DNA of 27,859 nt. Source: an uncultured bacterium. Lineage in GTDB: Bacteria > Verrucomicrobiota > Kiritimatiellia > RFP12 > UBA1067. Below the pieces are notes generated by a model, which was not told the origin of the DNA, made no database searches, and saw only the letters and a program-made list of their open reading frames with translations. Location of the stretch: the NCBI GenBank assembly GCA_902779075.1, contig CACZAK010000082.1, positions 1-27,859 on the forward strand. Direction: 5' to 3'. Positions 17,192-24,401 of the stretch are shown here, in pieces. Position numbers and translations under genes: made by a program. Each line of letters opens with the position of its first letter. The stretch's first letter is position 1.

Positions 17192-18881
17192 GACGCCCCT
17201 GCCGCTTCGTGATCCCGAAGGTGGCGCTCTGGCTTCCCAACCGCGGGGGAAGCATCGTCACGGTCAGATTCGCCGTCCCCGCGTTCGTGTTGCCCGTGTA
17301 GGAGACCGCATAGTCCCTGCCACGCTCGAGTTCGATATCCACGCCGTCAAACTCCACCGTGACTTCGGGTTCTATTGGCTCGCCGGTGTACGGATACCCC
17401 TGGCCGCTGAGGCCCTTGATGAGGATCGGCGCGTAAACCGCCGTAACCGTCACGGACTTTGCGGGCATGACGAAGGTGGTCTCGGCCGCGTCTGCCTTGT
17501 CGAAATTAACGCCGTCGTTGCTCGTCCACTGCACGAACGCCTCGCCGGCCGAGGGTTCGTTCGCCGTGATCGTGACCGTCGAGCCGACCTTCGCCGACGA
17601 GTTCGTGGTGCGGCCGTGCTCGACGGTTACGGCGTAGGTCGCAATCGAGATCGGATCGCTCGCGGCCGCGCACACCGTGCCGGCTCGCTCCGCGCCGGCT
17701 GCCGCCTCGGCGCTGCGCTCGCTTTCGAAATTGTTTGACAGGGTTCTGACGAGGCGGAAGCCGTTGAAGTCGTAGCCGTCGTACGACGGGTCGAAGTCGC
17801 TCCGGTAGGACGAGGTGCAGCAGCCCGCAGAGTCGACCCAGCCGCCGCCGCGCCCCACCCGGTACGACCCCGAGGAAGAATACCGTTCGAGACACCACTC
17901 CCACACGTTGCCGTGCATGTCGTAAAGTCCCCAGGCGTTTGGCAGGTGGGAACCGACCGCCGCCGTGCCAGCGTTTGTGGCGCAGGAATCGCTGGAACCG
18001 AAGCCGCCGTTGTCCCAGTAGCGACCGAGGGCCTGGAGGTCGCCCTCGGTGTCGCCGCCGTTGTTGTACGTGCTGGTCGTGCCGGCGCGGCAGGCGTACT
18101 CCCACTGCGCCTCGGTCGGGAGGTCAAGGGTGTCGAGGTCTGTTTTTTGGCGCAAGACTCCTAAGAAGGACTCGGGATCAACACCCTGGACGTCCGGCCA
18201 GTCGTAGGTATCCGCATCCCCTCGGATCATGTTCCAGGAGACCTTCTCCACCGGACGCGTGGCGTAGTACGTTTCGTTGGTGAACCAGCTCGGTCTGCCG
18301 CCCGTCACCAGCTCCCACTGCTTCTGCGTCGTCTCGAAGACGGCGCAGTAGAAGGCGTTGGTGAGCGTGACGGAGTGCGGCGGGTTGTCGGGGTATGCCG
18401 CGTTGCCCATCGTGAAGGTTCCCGGCGCGATGAGACGCATCGCGAGGTTCGTGGTCTTGTAGAGGTCGTTGGTGAAGCCGCCGGGGACGTTGGGGACATT
18501 GGAGACATAGGTGACGGGGTAGTTTTCGGCATCCTTGCCGCCGGAGAGGTCGATGATGCAGTAGTCGGGCAGGGTGAGGTACGCCACCGTGAAGGTGACG
18601 TTGGTTGACGCGAACTCGATCCCCTGCGCGCGGAGGTCCCACGTTACACGGTGGTTGGGCTCCGCCACGCCCGTGTCGAAGGTGAGCGCCGACGCGGCGG
18701 ACACGTAGTTCGAGCCGGTCATGTTGTCCGTCGCCACGATGGAGAGGAACGGCTTGTTCCAGTCGGGCAGGCCCGACCAGTTCCCGCCCGTGACGAACGT
18801 GAAGTCCACCGTCCCGTTCCACGGATCGCTCGCCGTCGCTGTGACGTTGGAGACGACGGGCTGCGGGAGTATCTTGAACAT
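16974..18881 (-). CDS. Middle segment: second Ig-like/SUMF1/InlB-repeat unit
   Basis: The coding sense of this segment runs from the frameshift near 18909 to the one near 17205; after that its frame is out of register. In order it carries an Ig-like domain ([20 protein letters not shown]), a SUMF1/FGE-fold domain ([61 protein letters not shown]), an InlB-type repeat and an MBG-like module. The SUMF1 fold is a C-type-lectin variant. The last 34 codons of the head (17763-17864) are a candidate DGR variable region. The internal ATG at 18881 is not a real start. Confidence 0.75.
   Translation of the reverse strand: MFKILPQPVVSNVTATASDPWNGTVDFTFVTGGNWSGLPDWNKPFLSIVATDNMTGSNYVSAASALTFDTGVAEPNHRVTWDLRAQGIEFASTNVTFTVAYLTLPDYCIIDLSGGKDAENYPVTYVSNVPNVPGGFTNDLYKTTNLAMRLIAPGTFTMGNAAYPDNPPHSVTLTNAFYCAVFETTQKQWELVTGGRPSWFTNETYYATRPVEKVSWNMIRGDADTYDWPDVQGVDPESFLGVLRQKTDLDTLDLPTEAQWEYACRAGTTSTYNNGGDTEGDLQALGRYWDNGGFGSSDSCATNAGTAAVGSHLPNAWGLYDMHGNVWEWCLERYSSSGSYRVGRGGGWVDSAGCCTSSYRSDFDPSYDGYDFNGFRLVRTLSNNFESERSAEAAAGAERAGTVCAAASDPISIATYAVTVEHGRTTNSSAKVGSTVTITANEPSAGEAFVQWTSNDGVNFDKADAAETTFVMPAKSVTVTAVYAPILIKGLSGQGYPYTGEPIEPEVTVEFDGVDIELERGRDYAVSYTGNTNAGTANLTVTMLPPRLGSQSATFGITKRQGRRGGRSGVRPHAQRGLLGQGHGCRRPVRGRHHGCGRRRHPVRRGGRDGKLRRGRGQRCADHRAGSESGVHGVA
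17763..17864 (-). other. Candidate DGR variable region, SUMF1 copy 2
   Basis: In this 34-codon window, bounded by the invariant GFRLVRTL end, the codons that differ from copy 1 (19424-19522) all keep the third base. Examples are TAC for GGC, GTC for TTC, GAC for AAC, TCT for GAT, GGC for GTC, TGC for TAC, and GAC, TTC, GAC for AGC, TAC, TAC. This is what mutagenesis of AAC/AAT template codons gives. The frame RGGxWxxxAxxC...R...P...GFRLV is typical of known DGR targets of the FGE/C-type-lectin type. Confidence 0.65.
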
Positions 18882-19576
18882 GGCGCTCTGGCTTCCCAGC
18901 CGCGGGGGAGCATCGTCACGGTCAGGGTCGCCGTCCCCGCGTTCGTGTTGCTCGTGTAGGAGACCTCGTAGTCCGTGCCGCGCCGGACCGCGATGTCCAC
19001 GTCTTTAAGCTCCACCTTGATCTCGGGCTCGACCGGCTTGCCGGTCCACGGGTAGCCCGCGTCGTTGAGGTCCTTGATGAGGATCTCCGAACGAACCGCC
19101 GTCACCGTCACGTCCTTCGCAGGCATGGTGAAGGTGGTCTCGGCCGCGGACGCGTTGGCAAAGTCCACGCCGTCGTTGCTCGTCCACTGGACGAACGCAT
19201 AGCCAAAGTCGAGTTCGCCCGCCGTGATCGTGACCGTCGAGCCGACCTTCGCCGACGAGTTCGTGGTGCTGCCGTCCACGACGGTGACGGTGTAGGCCGG
19301 CAGGATCTCGACCTGCGGGCTCACGCCCGCGCACACCGTGCCGGCTCGCTCCGCGCCGGCTGCCGCCTCGGCGCTGCGCTCGCTTTCAAAGTCGTTTGAC
19401 AGGGTTCTGACGAGGCGGAAGCCGATGCTGCGGTCGCCGTACGACGGGTAGTAGCTGCTCCGGTAGGACGAGGTGCAGTAGACCGCATCGTTGAACCAGC
19501 AGCCGCCGCGCAGCACCCGGCCCGACCCCGAGGAAGAATACCGTTCGAGGCACCACTCAAACACGTTGCCGTGCAT
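18719..19576 (-). CDS. Segment after the amber codon: end of SUMF1 copy 1, InlB-type repeat, MBG-like module
   Basis: In frame with the segment upstream of the TAG at 19589. It starts inside the SUMF1 motif (MHGNVFEWCLERY), contains the first candidate variable region and GFRLVRTL, then an InlB-type repeat ([20 protein letters not shown]) and an MBG-like module ending TNAGTATLTVTMLP. After about 18909 the frame is lost by a 1-bp deletion, and the final 60 or so residues are out of register. It would only be made by readthrough or internal initiation. Confidence 0.6.
   Translation of the reverse strand: MHGNVFEWCLERYSSSGSGRVLRGGCWFNDAVYCTSSYRSSYYPSYGDRSIGFRLVRTLSNDFESERSAEAAAGAERAGTVCAGVSPQVEILPAYTVTVVDGSTTNSSAKVGSTVTITAGELDFGYAFVQWTSNDGVDFANASAAETTFTMPAKDVTVTAVRSEILIKDLNDAGYPWTGKPVEPEIKVELKDVDIAVRRGTDYEVSYTSNTNAGTATLTVTMLPRGWEARAPCSRYSRSPSSPTSQRRRAIRGTGRWTSRSSRAGTGRACPTGTSRSSPSWRRTT
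19424..19522 (-). other. Candidate DGR variable region, SUMF1 copy 1
   Basis: Aligned with 17763-17864, about 17 of 33-34 codons differ and one codon is inserted or deleted, yet there is no third-position change. The flanking codons (CTC GAA CGG TAT TCT TCC upstream, GGC TTC CGC CTC GTC AGA ACC downstream) are identical. The segment lies just downstream of the amber codon. Confidence 0.65.
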
Positions 19577-19588
19577 GTCGTAAAGTCC

Positions 19589-20881
19589 CTAGGCGTTCGG
19601 CTTGTAGGAGCCGGCCGCCGCCGTGCCAGCGTTTGTGGCGCAGAAATCGCTGTAATCGGAGCCGCCGTTGTTCCAGTAGCGCCCGAGGACCTTGAGGTCG
19701 CCCTCGGTGTCGCCGCCGTTGTTGTACGTGCTGGTCGTGCCGGCGCGGCAGGCGTATTCCCACTGCGCCTCGGTCGGGAGGTCAAGGGCGTCGAGGTCTG
19801 TTTTTTGGCGCAAGACTCCTAAGAAGGACTCGGGATCAACACCCTGGACATTCGGCCAGTTGTAGGTATCCGCATTCCCTCGGATCATGTTCCAGGAGAC
19901 CTGCTCCACCGGGCGCGTGGCGTAGTACGTTTCGTTGGTGAAGTAGCTCGGGCGGTCGCCATTCACAAGCTCCCACTGCCGCTGCGTCGTCTCGAACACG
20001 GCGCAGTAGAACGCGTTCGTGATTTCCGTCTCCGTTGTGCCGCCCTTCTTGAAGGTTCCCGGCCCGATGAGGCGCATCACGAGGTTCGTGGTCTTGTAGG
20101 CGTCGGTGTTGAAGGTGACGCCGGGGACGTTGGAGACTTTGGGGACGTTGGAGACGTAGGTGACGGGGTAGTGCGCGGCGTCTTTGCCGCCGGAGAGGTC
20201 GATCACGCACCAGTCGGGCATCCTGAGGTACGCCACCGTGAAGGTGACGTTGGTGGAGGCGAAGTCGATCCCCTGGGCCTTGAAGTCCCACGTCACCTCA
20301 TGTGTGCCGCTCGAGCCCGCGAGCGCGTCGCCGAGCTGGTAGGGCGCTCTCGCCGAGAGCGCCGCCGCGGACGACACGTAGTTCGAGCCGGTCACGTTGT
20401 CCGTCGCCACGATGGAGAGGTACGGCCGGTTCCAGTCGGGGCACGCGGCCGCCGGGGAGTTCACGACGTTGAAGGAGATGCTGACCCTTCCGTCCCACGG
20501 CTCGCTCGGCGTGGCGACGACGTCCGTGATCTCCGGCGGTTCCGCCTGGCCCGTCACGACGAACGTGGCGGTCTCCACCTTCCCCGCGACGCCGTTCGTG
20601 CAGGTGACGTGCGTGAGCTCGTACGTGCCGTTGTACGGGACGCTCCACGCCCGCTCGCCATCGCCCGCCAGGTTCTCGGCGATCGCCACGCCGTCCTGCG
20701 CGACCGTCACCGTCGCGTCCGCGCCGCCGTCCCACAGGGACGAGAAGGCGAGCGTCTCGTCGCCCCCGCTTGCGCGGGGGCCGGTGCGCAAGTCGAGCAC
20801 CATCTTCGCGGAATCCCCCGCATGCGCGACCCCGGCGACCACCATCAGGGCCGTCGCGACCATTGCCTTTGCCACTCTCAT
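19589..20881 (-). CDS. N-terminal segment of the giant surface protein: signal peptide, Ig-like domains, SUMF1 copy 1
   Basis: The start has a strong ribosome site (AGGAGG, 7 bp spacing) and a signal peptide (VAKAMVATALMVVAGVAHAG). Residues about 25-110 and 115-250 are Ig-like domains (SLWDGGADATVTVAQDG; PPEITDVVATPSEPWDGRVS). Residues about 265-430 are the first SUMF1/FGE-fold domain ([42 protein letters not shown]). It stops at TAG within [10 protein letters not shown], where the second copy has TGG. It follows the FISUMP gene by 57 bp in the same direction and is probably cotranscribed. If translated, the product is a truncated secreted protein lacking the ligand-binding end of the head. 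Confidence 0.8.
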   Translation of the reverse strand: MRVAKAMVATALMVVAGVAHAGDSAKMVLDLRTGPRASGGDETLAFSSLWDGGADATVTVAQDGVAIAENLAGDGERAWSVPYNGTYELTHVTCTNGVAGKVETATFVVTGQAEPPEITDVVATPSEPWDGRVSISFNVVNSPAAACPDWNRPYLSIVATDNVTGSNYVSSAAALSARAPYQLGDALAGSSGTHEVTWDFKAQGIDFASTNVTFTVAYLRMPDWCVIDLSGGKDAAHYPVTYVSNVPKVSNVPGVTFNTDAYKTTNLVMRLIGPGTFKKGGTTETEITNAFYCAVFETTQRQWELVNGDRPSYFTNETYYATRPVEQVSWNMIRGNADTYNWPNVQGVDPESFLGVLRQKTDLDALDLPTEAQWEYACRAGTTSTYNNGGDTEGDLKVLGRYWNNGGSDYSDFCATNAGTAAAGSYKPNA

Positions 20882-20938
20882 CCTGCCACCTCCTGAAGAA
20901 TTAAAGAATTGAAGAATTGGATGCGCTCGCTTCGCTCG

Positions 20939-21937
20939 CTATTCGGTGAACCCTTGGACTGGACGAACAGACTGCCCGCGGTAGCGGGAGTTGCCGTCCG
21001 TGTAGCGGGCGCCCGAATAGATGCCGAGGCTCCACGCGTAGCTGTTGTCCGAGTACGGAACGGACGACCAGTAGTAGCCGTACGAATCGAAATAGCCGAG
21101 CGAAGTCCCGTAGCCGCGGCCGGCGCAGGGGAGGAAGATACTGGCAGATTCGTAGGCGCCCTGGCCTCGGACGACATATCCGTTCACGCCGTTCTGCGTC
21201 GTCCAGGTCCAGTTGCACTTGTTGACGAGGTCGTCCAGATCTTGTTTCGTCGGCATCCGCCAAGCGCCGCCCCAGTGCGCCTGCGCCGCGTCATGCGCCG
21301 GCGTGAGGACGCTGTCCTCCGTGATCCATTTCCCGTTCTCGTTCCCACTTTGCAGGGTGGCAATGTCCTTGCCGAAGGTGTAGATGGCCGAGTTTGCGTT
21401 CGAGAAGTTGAAGTCCGGCGAGGAACCATCTGAGGCAACCCACTTGCCATTTTCGTGCTTGTAGCCCACCGTGTCGCCCCACCAGAAGTAGAGGCCGTAG
21501 CCCTCGGGCTTCTCCGCGCCGACGTTCGTCATGGCCCAGTACGGCCCGCCCTCCCAGAGCTGGGCCCTGGCGTGTCCGCTGACGACCGTCACGCGCACCA
21601 CGACGTTGCTGTAGAGTTCCGGACCGAGGTCCGCCCTGGCGTCCCAGATCAGGCGGTAGTTGCCGTTGGAGCACACCCCCTGGACAGGGGACTTCTTCAC
21701 GTCTTTCGCGACCCAGAAGTTCGTGGCGTTGTGGACGCTCGAATCGGGCATCACCGCCGCCACGGCGAAATCGAGTCCGTAGTCCGTCCCGTTGATCCCG
21801 GACACCGTGCAGGTGATGTCCACGAGCCCGTTCCACGGCCAGCGCTGCCGGGCCTTCACATCGTTCACGTCGGCCGCCCAAAGCGGCGTTGCGGCGGCCA
21901 TCGCCGCCAGCAGAATCAGGTTTGTGATTCGTTTCAT
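20939..21937 (-). CDS. Secreted FISUMP-type protein, possible DGR target
   Basis: The start at 21937 has GGAGG upstream and a signal peptide (KRITNLILLAAMAAATPLWA); the longer frame lacks both. Residues about 22-140 are an Ig-like domain related to those in the neighbouring giant protein (RWPWNGLVDITCTVSG). The rest resembles the Fibrobacter succinogenes major paralogous domain: YWAMTNVGAEKPEGYGLYFWWGD, WGGAWRMPTKQDLDDLVNKC, IFLPCAGRGYG, YYWSS, GQSVRPVQ. This domain is found on cell-surface proteins; its role is unknown. The last 47 or so codons before GQSVRPVQ are rich in NNC/NNT codons encoding Tyr, Ser, Gly, Asp, Asn and Arg, as in DGR variable regions. It lies upstream of the giant protein in an apparent operon. 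Confidence 0.8.
   Translation of the reverse strand: MKRITNLILLAAMAAATPLWAADVNDVKARQRWPWNGLVDITCTVSGINGTDYGLDFAVAAVMPDSSVHNATNFWVAKDVKKSPVQGVCSNGNYRLIWDARADLGPELYSNVVVRVTVVSGHARAQLWEGGPYWAMTNVGAEKPEGYGLYFWWGDTVGYKHENGKWVASDGSSPDFNFSNANSAIYTFGKDIATLQSGNENGKWITEDSVLTPAHDAAQAHWGGAWRMPTKQDLDDLVNKCNWTWTTQNGVNGYVVRGQGAYESASIFLPCAGRGYGTSLGYFDSYGYYWSSVPYSDNSYAWSLGIYSGARYTDGNSRYRGQSVRPVQGFTE
20978..21118 (-). other. Possible DGR variable region in the FISUMP protein
   Basis: Between the conserved LPCAG and GQSVRPVQ motifs most codons end in C or T with freely varying first two bases (CGC GGC TAC, GGC TAT TTC GAT, GAC AAC AGC TAC, GGC ATC TAT, GAC GGC AAC, CGC TAC CGC). There is only one copy in the window, so no variant comparison is possible. 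Codon bias of a GC-rich genome could also favour NNC. Confidence 0.4.
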
Positions 21938-21977
21938 GTTGATGTTCCTCCATTCCCCTTCGGGGGGCAACGGCGCA

Positions 21978-22006
21978 AGTTTACCACAAATCCGCGCATG
22001 GCGCAA
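21978..22006 (-). promoter_or_regulatory. Promoter of the FISUMP gene
   Basis: On the minus strand TTGCGC (22006-22001), a 17-bp spacer and TAAACT (21983-21978) with an extended TGG are seen. The start would lie about 35 nt before the ATG at 21937. The same -35 sequence is used by the ATPase gene. Confidence 0.55.
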
Positions 22007-22065
22007 TGGCGGCCCGCTCGCCGAGGGCCCTACCAAATTGCCAACCTGCATGAGGATAACTTTTA

Positions 22066-22424
22066 TTGCTTTCGCTGCTGGGAGATTAGGAGTCTAGGAG
22101 TTTCGGAGGTGATTATAAACCTAAATTCCTCATCTCGATATAACACTCCATGTTATATCTCACGCAGAGGCGCGGAGAGGCAGAGTTCGCAGAGGTTATC
22201 TCATTGTTGAGTATGCATTTTTTCACTAATTGTGTGGAATAACTTTCCGAGATTCTTCTCGTCATGTTTTCTTTTCCGCCGGATTTCAGAACTTTCTCTG
22301 CGCTCTCCGCCTCTCTGCGTCTCTGCGTGAGACATTCAACTGACGAATCTAGCACCAACTTCCGAATTTAGGATAAAAATCCTCCAAGTCTCCTAAACTC
22401 CAAAACTCCCAATAGCGAAAGCAA
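22066..22424. mobile_element. 359-bp terminal-inverted-repeat element (MITE-like), copy 1
   Basis: The ends TTGCTTTCGCTGCTGGGAG and CTCCCAATAGCGAAAGCAA are inverted repeats, followed inward by GGAG-rich and CTCC-rich tracts that also pair. The body carries an internal inverted pair TCTCACGCAGAG (22158-22169) and CTCTGCGTGAGA (22321-22332). No transposase frame is present; short frames inside are incidental. It occupies most of the divergent region between the FISUMP and NYN genes. Relative to the copy at 25987-26282 it has about 12 extra bases near 22237 (TTGTGTGGAATA). Confidence 0.75.
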
Positions 22425-22467
22425 ATAAGAAGATGCGCTCCCGCGTGCGGGCAGGAGGCAGAGGATT

Positions 22468-22504
22468 ATGGTATACTGTGCGCACATGACCTCAAACGAC
22501 ATCT
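22468..22504 (+). promoter_or_regulatory. Extended -10 promoter with palindrome and leaderless start of the NYN gene (37-bp repeat copy)
   Basis: TGG precedes TATACT (22472-22477), and the ATG follows 8 bp later (22486), so the mRNA should begin at or next to the start codon. No -35 match or ribosome site is present. The perfect palindrome TGTGCGCACA (22477-22486) overlies the start and could be an operator. The whole 37 bp is repeated at 13850-13886. Confidence 0.6.
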
Positions 22505-23058
22505 TCCGCGACACGCGGGTCGCGCACGTGCGCGAGCTCAAGGCCGAGGTGGCCCGTCTCAAAGAGGAACTCGCGCGCGAGCACGGCGCGCGGGAGAGCC
22601 TCGAGAGCCACTTCGCCCTCGCGCTCGCCGCCGCGCGCGACGCGGAGCGGATGGCGCCGGACGCCGAACTGCTCGTCGTCGACGGCTGGAACGCCGTGAT
22701 CGGCACGCACCGTCTGGACGCCGACGCCCGCCACGCCGGACGCGACCGCCTCGTTGCGAACCTGCGCGAGCGCGTGGCCGCCGACCCGCGCCTGCACGTG
22801 TGGGCGATCTTCGACGGCGCCGAGATGCGCGCCGCCGCCGAGTCGGACGGACGCCTCCGCGTAGGCTACACCGGCGGCACCGGCGCGCACCGCGCGGACC
22901 GGATGGTGTGCGACTACCTGCGCATGAGGAAGATCCTCGGGCTTAACCACGCCGTGACCGTGGTCACGGACGACAAGGACTTCGCGAAGGAGGCGGCCGC
23001 ACTCGGCGCCTCCGTGAAAGGAACGGATACGCTCAATGCCAAAACCCAAGCCAACTGA
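22486..23058 (+). CDS. NYN-domain (YacP-like) RNA-binding/nuclease protein
   Basis: Using the leaderless ATG, the protein has 190 residues. Residues about 10-55 form a charged coiled coil (VRELKAEVARLKEELAREHG). The rest is a NYN/PIN-like domain: LLVVDGWNAVIG with the first acidic residue, VWAIFDGAEMR, GAHRADRMVCDYLR and VTVVTDDKDFAKEAAALGA, matching the four-acid pattern of the YacP/Rae1 family. Family members act on RNA, for example as ribosome-associated endonucleases. An in-frame ATG 18 bp upstream overlaps the -10 box and is unlikely to be used. The last 23 bp overlap the methyltransferase gene, so the two are likely translated together and may both act on ribosomes or rRNA. Confidence 0.8.
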   Translation: MTSNDIFRDTRVAHVRELKAEVARLKEELAREHGARESLESHFALALAAARDAERMAPDAELLVVDGWNAVIGTHRLDADARHAGRDRLVANLRERVAADPRLHVWAIFDGAEMRAAAESDGRLRVGYTGGTGAHRADRMVCDYLRMRKILGLNHAVTVVTDDKDFAKEAAALGASVKGTDTLNAKTQAN

Positions 23059-24124
23059 AACCCGCAAGCTCACCTACGCCGAGGCGGCCCTGCTCGACCT
23101 CCTGCCAACGCTCTCCCTTCCCGACGGCGCGCGCGCGCTCGTCGCCGGCAACCGCAGCGGCTGGCTGCCGCTCGAGGCGGAGAAGAAATGGCCGAAGCGC
23201 GTGGCCGCGCACGCGTTCGACTTCCACCACGCGCGCGCGATCCGCGACCGCCTCGCAGAGGCGTGGATCAACCCGAACGCAATCGTACACTGCACGCCCG
23301 CCCTTCCCGAAGGGCCCTTCGCGCTAGCCCTCTTCATGACCACCCCGCAGTCGATGAGCGCGGAGCTCGTCCTCGACCAGCTGGAGGACCTCCACGCCCA
23401 GCTCGCCGAAGGCGGCACTCTCTTCGCCGCGTTCGAGGGTGATGCGGACGACGCCCTGCGCACGCTGCGCCTCGTGTGGTCGAACGTACACGTCGTCACG
23501 CGCGCGAAGCACGTCGCCGTGTTCCGCATGGTGAAGCACGGCGAGTTGGCGAAGCGGCGCAACTTCGCGTCGGACTGGGAAGCCAGCGTTCCCGACGGCG
23601 AGAAGATGGTCTTCACCAGCCTGCCGGGCTGCTTCTGCCACCGGCGCGCGGACGCGGGCGGGCTCGCACTCGCGGAGGTCGCGGCGCGCGAGGCCAAGCC
23701 TACGGACCGCCTTCTCGACATGGGCTGCGGCTGCGGACTCGTGGGCCTGCTCGTCGCGAAGAAGGCCGGCATCACGGACCTCACGCTCATCGATTCGCAC
23801 GCGCGCGCGATCGCGGCGGCGAAGATCAACGCCGCGCGCGCGGGAATCGACGCGCGGTTCGTCCTCTCCGACGACGGCCTTCCGCGTGGCGAGGACGAGG
23901 TGGGGCGCTGGAGCCTCGTGGTGGGCAATCCCCCCTACTACAGCGACTACCGCATCGCGGACGTGTTCATGGAGACCGCATACCGCGCGCTGCGTCCGGG
24001 CGGACGCTGTCTGATGGTGGTCAAGACCGCCACTGGCCTTCTCGCACTTCAGGAGAAGTACTTCCGCACGGCGGAGGTCATCAAGCGCCGGGGCTATTGC
24101 GTGCTGCGTTCCGCACGAACCTGA
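23036..24124 (+). CDS. RsmC/RlmG-like class I rRNA (guanine-N2) methyltransferase
   Basis: The 362-residue protein has the two-domain layout of RsmC and RlmG. A degenerate N-terminal Rossmann domain spans residues 1 to about 180. The C-terminal catalytic domain follows, with the SAM motif LLDMGCGCGLVGLLVAKKAG (near residue 225), the acidic loop LIDSHARAIAAAKINAARAG and the amino-methyltransferase motif VVGNPPYYSD. NPPY is characteristic of N2-guanine methylation in 16S or 23S rRNA. Which nucleotide is modified cannot be told from the sequence. It overlaps the NYN gene by 23 bp. Downstream lies a terminal-inverted-repeat element. Confidence 0.85.
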   Translation: MPKPKPTETRKLTYAEAALLDLLPTLSLPDGARALVAGNRSGWLPLEAEKKWPKRVAAHAFDFHHARAIRDRLAEAWINPNAIVHCTPALPEGPFALALFMTTPQSMSAELVLDQLEDLHAQLAEGGTLFAAFEGDADDALRTLRLVWSNVHVVTRAKHVAVFRMVKHGELAKRRNFASDWEASVPDGEKMVFTSLPGCFCHRRADAGGLALAEVAAREAKPTDRLLDMGCGCGLVGLLVAKKAGITDLTLIDSHARAIAAAKINAARAGIDARFVLSDDGLPRGEDEVGRWSLVVGNPPYYSDYRIADVFMETAYRALRPGGRCLMVVKTATGLLALQEKYFRTAEVIKRRGYCVLRSART

Positions 24125-24141
24125 TTCGCGCACGAAAAAAG

Positions 24142-24349
24142 TTGCTTTCGCTGTTGGGAGTTTTGGAGTTTGGGAGGCTAGGAGGATTTTTTACCTAAAA
24201 TCCTCGGTTGAAAGTCTCACGCAGCGTCGCAGAGAGGCGGAGAGCGCCTCTGCGTGAGATATAACATGGAGAGGTAAACCGAAATGAGGAATTTAGCTTT
24301 AATTTTCTCTGAAACTCCTAGCCTCCTAATCTCCCAGCAGCGAAAGCAA
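24142..24349. mobile_element. 208-bp terminal-inverted-repeat element (MITE-like), copy 2
   Basis: The ends TTGCTTTCGCTGTTGGGAG and CTCCCAGCAGCGAAAGCAA form long inverted repeats. Inside is a second inverted pair, TCTCACGCAG and CTGCGTGAGA. It is shorter than the copy at 22066-22424 and has an inverted internal orientation in part (GAGATATAACATGGAG against CTCCATGTTATATCTC). It lies between the convergent methyltransferase and ATPase genes and could fold as a bidirectional terminator. Confidence 0.75.
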
Positions 24350-24395
24350 GACATTCGAAGTCTACAGCGTGATTTCGTACCACACAGTGCGGCCT
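24350..24395 (-). pseudogene. 3'-end remnant of a hydrolase gene (…VWYEITL stop)
   Basis: This sequence matches 26283-26329, the region just after the element and the last codons of the right-edge hydrolase, with about three mismatches. On the minus strand it encodes the end WYEITL followed by TAG. It indicates that a paralogous hydrolase end, together with its downstream element, was duplicated and then cut off by the ATPase segment. Confidence 0.6.
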
Positions 24396-24401
24396 CTGTT
24401 C

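Larger units (their letters stand above)
14030..20881 (-). pseudogene. Giant secreted surface protein gene with two SUMF1 heads, MBG stalk and PE-rich linker, broken at three places
   Basis: Four consecutive frames join into one ancestral gene of about 2,280 codons: signal peptide, Ig-like domain, [Ig-like, SUMF1, InlB-type repeat, MBG-like] twice, several MBG domains, a Pro-Glu/Gln linker and a C-terminal beta domain. The breaks are an amber codon at 19591-19589 (TGG to TAG in the conserved [11 protein letters not shown] motif, judged by the second copy), a 1-bp deletion near 18909 (GCTCCCCCG against GCTTCCCCCG in the second copy) and one extra base near 17205-17215. TAG is a normal stop in this genome segment (HipA-like gene and right-edge hydrolase), so recoding is unlikely. 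The predicted role is surface display of ligand-binding heads. Assembly errors could explain single breaks but less easily all three. Confidence 0.8.

Noticed and set aside
19589..19591. Possible stop-codon reassignment (TAG read as Trp or another residue)
   Set aside because: TAG ends the HipA-like gene and the right-edge hydrolase at their expected C-termini, so TAG is a normal stop here.
17730..20100. SUMF1 domains as active formylglycine-generating enzymes for sulfatases
   Set aside because: No sulfatase gene is nearby, the domains sit in a long secreted Ig/MBG protein, and the head ends vary like a ligand-binding lectin fold rather than a conserved enzyme site.
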